Origin: a virus
Direction: 5' to 3' (one strand)
IMG/VR virus record: IMGVR_UViG_3300033148_001837
Span: 1-35,818 of that record
DNA length: 35,818 nucleotides
Under the pieces are notes generated by a model. That model made no database searches. It was not told where the DNA came from and saw nothing but the letters and a program-made list of their open reading frames with translations. Positions 29,597 to 35,818 of the stretch are shown here, in pieces. Numbering within the stretch: the stretch's first letter is position 1; each line of letters opens with the position of its first letter. The translations under genes were made by a program, and so were the position numbers.

Positions 29597-31999
29597 TTAG
29601 TTTGCTGGTGATGTTTCGCCAGGTTTCCAAAAATATGATTGATTGTAATCTTTTTTACGTTTTCGTTGTATCCGTCTAAATCGAGCCGGTGCACCTGGAT
29701 CCGCCGCCCGCTGCAATTGATCTAGCACCATTCTTTCATAAGCGAGCCTTGTATACCATAGCGAAGTACCTGGCGTGTAAGCCCTGGAAAAATCAACCAG
29801 GTCCGCGCCGAGCTTCATATCTTCACCCTTGGCTAATTGTTGGATATTGCCCTGGGTTAAACTTAATACATCTTCGCCGAGCGCCCACATAGGTCCAAGC
29901 GCCGAGGTTAATGGTCCACCGCCGAAGCGATTAGCATCAGAAAATAAGAAATCACCATAGATACCCGCACCGCCGCCTTGTAAAAATCCAGCGCCCCAGG
30001 TTTTAGGATCGTCCATATTTCGAGGCTGCTTACCCCTGGAGACTTCTTTTAATTGCATAGCAGCCACACCCATTACAGTGGTTCCGATCGTTAAGCCGCC
30101 TAAATATTTAGCTTTAGTCAAGCCGCCATCAGCCAACATGCCGCGATATAAATGGGTAGCGATAACGGTAATAGGGAAAGATTTAAACATGCCTACACCG
30201 CGAGCTATTTCGCCGGAGACTGATCCCCGAGGAAGGCCGCCGGTTGTAATTGCGCGAGCTCTACCATCAGGCATAGGGACCGCGTAATCCATTTCGGTTA
30301 ATACCATTTCATTTAATCGTGTCGCCAAGTGAGTGGCTTGATCTGGATTAAGGTCAGTCCGTTGCATCATATTTTCAACGCTAAAAAATTTAGCACCATC
30401 ATAATCAAGTAATTCTGTTTTTCTCAGGATCTCCCAATCTTCGGCAGATATCCCGTATCGCTTGAAACCTTCTTTCATTGCTGCAGGTAGTTCATCCATG
30501 TTTTTACCAACTTGCTCAGCAAACATACCATAAAATTCCATACCGAAAGCTTTTTGGCCGGCATCGGTCCAGGCAGATAGCATGCTGGCCCGCATAGTAA
30601 AATCAGCTACTTTCGCACTAAACCCGGATCCAGTTGTCTCCGTGAATCGATTAGCAGCCAGGGCGTGATTAGTCCAGGCATTAGCGGTTAGGTGCATTTT
30701 TACAGCTGCTAATCTATCCGCTTCATTTTTTGGATTTAATAAAGATAATTGCCGTTTAAAGGCTTTTGTTGCAGATATTCCGTTAAATCCGGCTGTTTTT
30801 TTCATGAAAGCCATATCAGATACAGCGGATAACATAGCGCCGCCTAATTTACTGGCCACTAATATCGATCTAACCGCTTGCATAAAGTCGGCAAACCTTA
30901 CAGATTTTGTAGCATTACCCTCGCCTGATACCACTCTCCAGACTGAATCCATGAACGCCATTTTTAAATCTTCTTTTCCCTCAGCTTTAAGCGCTAGGTC
31001 CCGCATGTGCTTCCAAGAAGCGCTCGGATTAGGGCCTAAAATTTCCAGTTTTGCGGTATCGTTGGCCATTGAGCTTAGGTGATCTGTTAACGTCGCGTAT
31101 AAATCAGCATGGCCAAATTGATCATGGTAACCGAGCCAGCTATCCGCATCCTTAAATGGTAATACACGGTGATCCCTATGTTGATTAGCTAATTTAGCGC
31201 CGCCTTGTTGCCCTGGTTTTAAACTGGCTAGGCCATCGGTGGCTATATCGTCGTACATTTTCTGTAGCATGATATCGAATTGCATATCGTCTACAGGGAA
31301 GCCTTGGTCGTCAATCATTTTAGATCTATCTAATTTAGGCTTAATGCCTTCAATCCATTCATCTTTTGGCATACGTGAAACTCGAACGGGGTCGTGCCAC
31401 TGTGGCATCCCCCAATCTTCACGCTTAGGAATAGCGCCACCGGCTTTATTAAATCGAACGCGAGCCATTTCAGCTACTTCGCTCCAGACTCTTGCCATAG
31501 TGCTGGCTGTGCCGTCACCTGTGCCGGTGCCAAATAACTCACGGACCATATTGCGAAGGCCCTCTACATCTTGAGTTAGCCCTAAATTTTTTGTTCTATA
31601 CTCAGCCATCGCATTAGCGAATTTAGCCTGGTATGCGGCCAGTATGGCATTACCTCGGCCCTCAATATTTGAATAGCCAGCTCTTGAGCCAAGATCTTTA
31701 ACCAATAAGCTCATAACACCAGTTCTAACACCGGCCGGATGCGAATTAACTTGGCCGGTTATTTTGTGGATAGCCATGGCCTGGAGGCGTGTTTGTCTTT
31801 TTTGTAATGCGAGCTCAGCCTTTTTTGACGCTATAGCCATTACCTCAGCCTCAACCCTTGCCGCTTCTGGCGATACATCACCGCGCAAAGTAATTAGACC
31901 TTCATGCTGATCAATTCGCTTAGCCAGTTCGTCGCCTTCTTCCTGGGTTATTTTCCCAGTAGCGATAGCCGCATCAATACAATCGGTTAAATTAGCCAA
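29597..31999 (-). CDS. Large internal virion protein (800 aa)
   Basis: The 800-aa protein is helical, Ala/Lys-rich, with an N-terminal coiled-coil-like region and long helical bundles (for example DLYATLTDHLSSMANDTAKL). Two Gly-rich hydrophobic stretches are visible (YLGGLTIGTTVMGVAAMQL at about 650 and GGGAGIYGDFLFS). Large internal proteins in this location are ejected into the host by T7-like phages and form part of a channel. No lytic transglycosylase or other enzyme motif is visible. It overlaps the RelA/SpoT-like gene by 8 nt. Confidence 0.7.
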   Translation of the reverse strand: MANLTDCIDAAIATGKITQEEGDELAKRIDQHEGLITLRGDVSPEAARVEAEVMAIASKKAELALQKRQTRLQAMAIHKITGQVNSHPAGVRTGVMSLLVKDLGSRAGYSNIEGRGNAILAAYQAKFANAMAEYRTKNLGLTQDVEGLRNMVRELFGTGTGDGTASTMARVWSEVAEMARVRFNKAGGAIPKREDWGMPQWHDPVRVSRMPKDEWIEGIKPKLDRSKMIDDQGFPVDDMQFDIMLQKMYDDIATDGLASLKPGQQGGAKLANQHRDHRVLPFKDADSWLGYHDQFGHADLYATLTDHLSSMANDTAKLEILGPNPSASWKHMRDLALKAEGKEDLKMAFMDSVWRVVSGEGNATKSVRFADFMQAVRSILVASKLGGAMLSAVSDMAFMKKTAGFNGISATKAFKRQLSLLNPKNEADRLAAVKMHLTANAWTNHALAANRFTETTGSGFSAKVADFTMRASMLSAWTDAGQKAFGMEFYGMFAEQVGKNMDELPAAMKEGFKRYGISAEDWEILRKTELLDYDGAKFFSVENMMQRTDLNPDQATHLATRLNEMVLTEMDYAVPMPDGRARAITTGGLPRGSVSGEIARGVGMFKSFPITVIATHLYRGMLADGGLTKAKYLGGLTIGTTVMGVAAMQLKEVSRGKQPRNMDDPKTWGAGFLQGGGAGIYGDFLFSDANRFGGGPLTSALGPMWALGEDVLSLTQGNIQQLAKGEDMKLGADLVDFSRAYTPGTSLWYTRLAYERMVLDQLQRAADPGAPARFRRIQRKRKKDYNQSYFWKPGETSPAN

Positions 32000-34124
32000 G
32001 TAAGCATCCCTCTAGTTCATTCATCACGTTCGCTTTTGCTTCAATTTCATCGTAAATTTCTTTAGTGCCTTTAATTTCTGGCACAATTTTACCATCAACA
32101 ACGGTTTCACCAATAGGGATATCAAGGTCCTGGTTATATATTTCACGATCGAGAGCCGCTTCACGTGCTGCGATTTCTGGATCAATAGGACCATCAAAAT
32201 ATTTTTCTTGGTTTATCTTGTCGCTTTTTGCTATACTATCGGATATGAAAACTCCTTTCAAATCATCAGAAGTTAAATCCTGGGTAGACTGGGACAATCG
32301 GCCGGCTGTAGTTTCGGAGCCAGCTGATGGCTCCTTGCGTGGCTTCGTGCTTAAATCCGCTAAAGATGGCTGGATAGCTGCCTCGCCCTCTGAAATCTTA
32401 GAATCTGGCCGACGCGTATCAATGAGCGTTTTCCAGTCTCGATTTGCTAGCTTGTTGGCGTCAGAGTAAAGATCTTGCATTTCTTTATTTAAGCTGTTCC
32501 ATTCAGCCCTATCCTTCGCTTCAACGACGTTATTTTTTTCAAGTGAGCGCTGTTTCTCGTATAAATCGTGGCCGGTTTTGCCTTTGGCCGGCACTTTTTG
32601 ACTTTTATCAATTAAGCGTTTTGGTATATGCTTAAAAGCTTCTTTACCTTCCTTGGCGACAAGCATGTGAGGCTCCCACAATTGAACCTCACCGACCGAG
32701 CCGTCCTTAAATCTAACTAATAATTTTCTATCAACATAGCCAGCCGGTGTAATATTCAAGCCTTCATCAAGTACCTCAAATTTCTTAGATACCTGTTTCA
32801 ATACCTGTTGTGCCGCTTCTGGCGTATTAACAATAAACCCACCGCGCACGATATCTGTCATTTCGCCAGGCTTCTCATATTTGTCGAGTTTTTCTATCGC
32901 CCTTCTTTTCCCTTTTATTCCAGGACTAATAAACGCGATATTTTCCGCGCCTATATCGCTAACAATACGAACGGACGCTTGAGTTAAAATAGTTTGGTTT
33001 TTCTGAGCCAGCTTATAAATATCATCCAAAGAACGCTCCATTTGAACGACTTTAAAATCGGTTTCTGTTTGTTTTTTTATAACATCAGGCATATCTGCTA
33101 TTGATACCGGTGCGCCTCGCTTAAATTCAGGGATTACCTCACCCTCACGAATCGTATCGTAAGCTCTGCTTTCTAGTGGAGATATTTCGACCGTATCTTT
33201 ATATGTAGGCCCAACTTGATCTGTTGGCCTTCCAGTCTCAAGATCATTAATAGCCTGGTCGATAGCATTAAAATGGCTGTCAACATCAGCTCCACCGTCC
33301 TCAACATCATCAGCATGGCGCTCCATGATATCCGCTTCCATTTCAGCGGCTTTGCCACCCTCAGCGCGTTTAATCTTTGCTGCTGCTCTCATACTAACCG
33401 CATCGATAACCATGGATCCAGCTGAGCGTATAAGGCCCGCGCCCACCATTGCTGTAAATACGTTTGTTGCCGCTTCTTCCACGGAATACGGCGAGCTAAT
33501 ATCGTTTTTCCAGTCATATACTTTTTTCTGAATAACAGTTTCAGACGCTAGAGCGATACCAGCCTCAATTTTAAAAGCCTTCCAGGCATTAGCCATAAGT
33601 GACCCACCGATCGCCTCACCACCAAAAGGGAGCGTTTGCAATATCAATGGATCAGTAATAACCTGGCGAGCTGTAGCGCCCACCATACCCAAATTAGCAA
33701 AGCCGCGAGCATTAGCAAAGTCTGTCATTGCTTGCTCACGAACCGGCTCAGTCATTTGAGTGTTTTTAGTTAAAATATCCGTATAGGATTGAAGGCTAGG
33801 ATTGTCTTTTTTGGCTTTATTGATTTGATCTTCAAATTTTTTAAGATAGTCGCGTTTTTGCTCGTATCCCCAGCCAGTGGAGTACCGCTTCATTCTTAAA
33901 CCCATGCGGGTACTGGTGCCAGCTGTTAATGCGTAATCAGTCAAAGCTTGATCGATACTACTTTCCATTAGATTAGCTTCTGAATCGCTCCGGCCCTCAT
34001 TGGCCATATATTGATTATACGAGTCGTAAACGTCGCCTATACCTGGATCAGCCATATCCTCGGAGGTAGTTGGTGCCTGGCGCTCGTTTAATTCAGCTAT
34101 TGATTGTCGATCGAGGTTTTTCAT
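31992..34124 (-). CDS. Internal virion protein with RelA/SpoT-like nucleotidyltransferase domain
   Basis: The 710-aa protein has helical N-terminal segments with two hydrophobic stretches, then a domain at about 390-490 with RelA/SpoT hallmarks: K404-G-K406-R-R-A-I-E-K412, D424 in TDIVRGGFIV, 'G-Y-V-D-R-K-L-L-V-R-F' and G-E479-V-Q481-L-W followed by P-H-M. The alternating E-x-Q, the D in 'D-I-x-R-G' and the basic loop match the active-site elements of (p)ppGpp synthetases. The C-terminal region is disordered and helical. As an internal protein it would be ejected into the host. The domain could also be a related NTase-fold toxin; enzymatic product unknown. Confidence 0.7.
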   Translation of the reverse strand: MKNLDRQSIAELNERQAPTTSEDMADPGIGDVYDSYNQYMANEGRSDSEANLMESSIDQALTDYALTAGTSTRMGLRMKRYSTGWGYEQKRDYLKKFEDQINKAKKDNPSLQSYTDILTKNTQMTEPVREQAMTDFANARGFANLGMVGATARQVITDPLILQTLPFGGEAIGGSLMANAWKAFKIEAGIALASETVIQKKVYDWKNDISSPYSVEEAATNVFTAMVGAGLIRSAGSMVIDAVSMRAAAKIKRAEGGKAAEMEADIMERHADDVEDGGADVDSHFNAIDQAINDLETGRPTDQVGPTYKDTVEISPLESRAYDTIREGEVIPEFKRGAPVSIADMPDVIKKQTETDFKVVQMERSLDDIYKLAQKNQTILTQASVRIVSDIGAENIAFISPGIKGKRRAIEKLDKYEKPGEMTDIVRGGFIVNTPEAAQQVLKQVSKKFEVLDEGLNITPAGYVDRKLLVRFKDGSVGEVQLWEPHMLVAKEGKEAFKHIPKRLIDKSQKVPAKGKTGHDLYEKQRSLEKNNVVEAKDRAEWNSLNKEMQDLYSDANKLANRDWKTLIDTRRPDSKISEGEAAIQPSLADLSTKPRKEPSAGSETTAGRLSQSTQDLTSDDLKGVFISDSIAKSDKINQEKYFDGPIDPEIAAREAALDREIYNQDLDIPIGETVVDGKIVPEIKGTKEIYDEIEAKANVMNELEGCLLG

Positions 34125-35818
34125 TCAGTTGGCCATGCTAAAATAAATGGAGATCCATCTATATTATTAATTCTACCGCCTTTAAATTCCAGGTTATATT
34201 TACCGTCACCGATTGACATTAATTTGACTGTTTGATCATTAATAGCCTGAGTTAAATCAGAACTGATACCAGTCACCCCCATAGATTCAACATCGTCCTG
34301 GGTTATGTTCTCCATCCAATCGATCAAAGCATCGTCGTCAACGCCATCAGCTGGCGCCTCAATAGTGTAATCAGGATCAAAGCCCCAACCACCCGCGCCC
34401 TGGTAACTTAATTCAATCATCCCGCCAGTAACGGTATCCATAAGCTTATCAAGTCGTTCTGTGTTTATAGCTTCGCCATTGGTGTCGCCATTAACTGATG
34501 ATTCGTAAGCATATAGGTTTTTAGCTGATTCACGTAAAGCCTCTATTTGTCCAGGTCGATGATTATAAGCAGCCCCGATGTAATTATTAAACGAGTCGTT
34601 AAACTCTTTAGGAATAATTTGAGGATACGCCGCAATAATGTCGATACCTTTTAGCATCGCCATACCGGTCGGGCCTTTACCATCCACCACCATAGAGCCA
34701 GCCATCGCAAAAGTGCCTGAACCTTTATTGCTTAGCTGTTCAAAAATTGGCATAGACTCGGCGCCCAGGGAGCCAACAAGCTCGGACATTTGGCTTATTT
34801 TTTCTTTTGTTGTTGATTCGTCCAGGCTTATTTTAAGGTCGTCGATTTCTACGTCCGTCATAACAGAAATAGGCTGGCCATAATGCGCCTCAGCCGCTTT
34901 CGCTAAATCTTGACGCTGAGCCAAGCCGCCTTCCTGATTTAATGGGGGCAGTTCTTGGATAATTCCTTGTTTTAATGCTAGATCTAATCCTCGGCCGGCT
35001 TTTAATTCGCTTCGAGTATAATCGCGCGTTTTCTCTAATCGCTCGATCAATCTTACTTCTTCGCCGCCGTGGGATTTTTTACTTTTTATCTTTGTAAGTG
35101 TTGCGTCCATTTCTTTCGGAGGTAACTGCACAAACTCATTAACCGCGTCCTGGTGTTTTTGAATTAACTTTAATTCTTTCTCGTATTTAGTTCCACGTGA
35201 AACCTCTAAAAGTTCATCAATGTTATCTACCTGGTAGCCTTTATTGAGCGAGTTATTAGCATTATCTACGCTGCGTTTTAATGCTTTTTCTACCGCTTTA
35301 ATCTCAGCGTTTTTGCGTGTTATCTCAGATCTTAATTTGGCCCGCTCCTGGTTTAGTGCTGAGCGCATTTTATTGGTAATTTTTTCTTTTAATACCGGAT
35401 CGATATCTTTACGTTTTTGGAAATTAGAGTAAGATTTTTCAGCCTGATCCAGTCCCTCATCTTCTATGGTACGATCAAATACGCCTATAACATTTTGAGT
35501 TAATACGTTATCGTTAAATTCTAGCTTTAATGCTTCTGCCTTAGCTTTATCGTATAGATTGTTTTCTACACCTTGATCAAGCAACATAAAATATTGAGCT
35601 TGTTTATTTTGTAATTGAGCCTCGTCACCATGATAAGCCGCGATCATTGAATCATCGCTCATGCCATCGATAGCGACATTAATAGCCGCTAGGTTTTCTG
35701 TTTCAGCTTTATCAAATATATTTTTTTCAATACGAACCTGGGAGCGGACCTTGTAATCTCCGAGCTCCTGGATTGCCATCGGTTTCAAGCTTTCATCGAT
35801 TTCCTCGAATAAACCGGA
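34121..35818 (-). CDS. Large internal virion protein, C-terminal part (cut by window edge)
   Basis: The frame is open at the window edge (SGLFEEIDESLKPMAIQELG) and runs 565 residues to its stop, which overlaps the next gene by ATGA. It is highly helical with long coiled-coil segments (about 130-260) and a small globular C-terminus with Gly/Trp-rich strands (GAGGWGFDPDY). A TTG at 35788 could serve as a start, but the upstream residues continue the same helical character, so I treat it as the C-terminal part of the protein that begins at 356. It is likely an ejected tail/internal protein. Confidence 0.7.
   Translation of the reverse strand, partial: SGLFEEIDESLKPMAIQELGDYKVRSQVRIEKNIFDKAETENLAAINVAIDGMSDDSMIAAYHGDEAQLQNKQAQYFMLLDQGVENNLYDKAKAEALKLEFNDNVLTQNVIGVFDRTIEDEGLDQAEKSYSNFQKRKDIDPVLKEKITNKMRSALNQERAKLRSEITRKNAEIKAVEKALKRSVDNANNSLNKGYQVDNIDELLEVSRGTKYEKELKLIQKHQDAVNEFVQLPPKEMDATLTKIKSKKSHGGEEVRLIERLEKTRDYTRSELKAGRGLDLALKQGIIQELPPLNQEGGLAQRQDLAKAAEAHYGQPISVMTDVEIDDLKISLDESTTKEKISQMSELVGSLGAESMPIFEQLSNKGSGTFAMAGSMVVDGKGPTGMAMLKGIDIIAAYPQIIPKEFNDSFNNYIGAAYNHRPGQIEALRESAKNLYAYESSVNGDTNGEAINTERLDKLMDTVTGGMIELSYQGAGGWGFDPDYTIEAPADGVDDDALIDWMENITQDDVESMGVTGISSDLTQAINDQTVKLMSIGDGKYNLEFKGGRINNIDGSPFILAWPTE

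Noticed and set aside
29597-35818. Lytic transglycosylase or peptidase domain in the internal virion proteins
   Set aside because: T7 gp16-like proteins often carry one, but no Glu-Ser transglycosylase motif or other hydrolase motif could be found by reading the three large proteins.
1-35818. Diversity-generating retroelement, as in the distantly related phage BPP-1
   Set aside because: A Bbp19-like gene is present, but no reverse transcriptase frame and no template/variable repeat pair is visible.
1-35818. Phage RNA polymerase, DNA polymerase, integrase, tRNA genes or CRISPR array
   Set aside because: None of the characteristic motifs or repeat patterns was found on either strand.
1-35818. 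Direct terminal repeats at the window ends
   Set aside because: The first and last tens of bases share no repeat; the ends instead look like an arbitrary cut in one gene.

Overview
This window reads as an essentially complete genome of a small tailed phage (about 35.8 kb) with a T7-like (podovirus) virion. The host is a Gram-negative bacterium, because the lysis cassette ends in an i-spanin and a lipobox-bearing o-spanin. I see no integrase, phage RNA polymerase, DNA polymerase, replicative helicase, tRNA or CRISPR array. The phage therefore probably relies on host transcription and replication enzymes. The host genus cannot be named from the sequence alone.

Layout. All genes lie in two divergent blocks that start at one control region (about 16012-16136). 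The rightward block (16137-24266) is the early or replication-recombination arm. It holds small early genes, a SpoT/MESH1-like HD protein, an LPD29 protein, an ERF annealing protein with a YqaJ-type exonuclease and a coiled-coil partner, small DNA-binding and zinc-ribbon proteins, a replisome-organiser-like protein, DUF1367-like and DUF1364-like genes and several orphans. The leftward block starts at 16011 with a Cro-like repressor. It runs through a dUTPase-fold protein, a VRR-NUC nuclease, SSB, TerS, an orphan methyltransferase, TerL, portal, a Bbp19-like protein, scaffold, major capsid protein, decoration-like proteins, a beta-propeller, the gp11-like and gp12-like tail tube proteins and an internal protein, and reaches base 1. 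The same strand resumes at base 35818 with the rest of a split internal virion protein, two more large internal proteins, the tail fibre/spike, an M15 endolysin, an exported protein, the holin region and the spanins, ending at 24246. The two blocks therefore meet tail to tail at 24246-24266, but only if the window is a circle.

Regulation. Four rightward promoters and the leftward repressor promoter share a 13-bp palindrome close to TAGCAACTTGCTA that abuts or overlaps the promoter boxes. The control region carries three such sites, resembling a lambda-type operator. The repressor-like protein at 15811-16011 is the natural candidate ligand. In the late block a near-consensus sigma70 promoter followed about 30 bp later by a strong intrinsic terminator precedes the capsid gene. 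A second terminator lies between the capsid/decoration genes and the accessory virion genes.

Most notable biology. A virion protein (31992-34124) carries what looks like a RelA/SpoT nucleotidyltransferase-fold domain, and one of the first early genes (16455-16880) is a SpoT/MESH1-type HD protein. This raises the possibility of an injected alarmone-like (or related nucleotide) activity paired with an early-expressed counter-activity. Both assignments rest on motif reading and have caveats given below.
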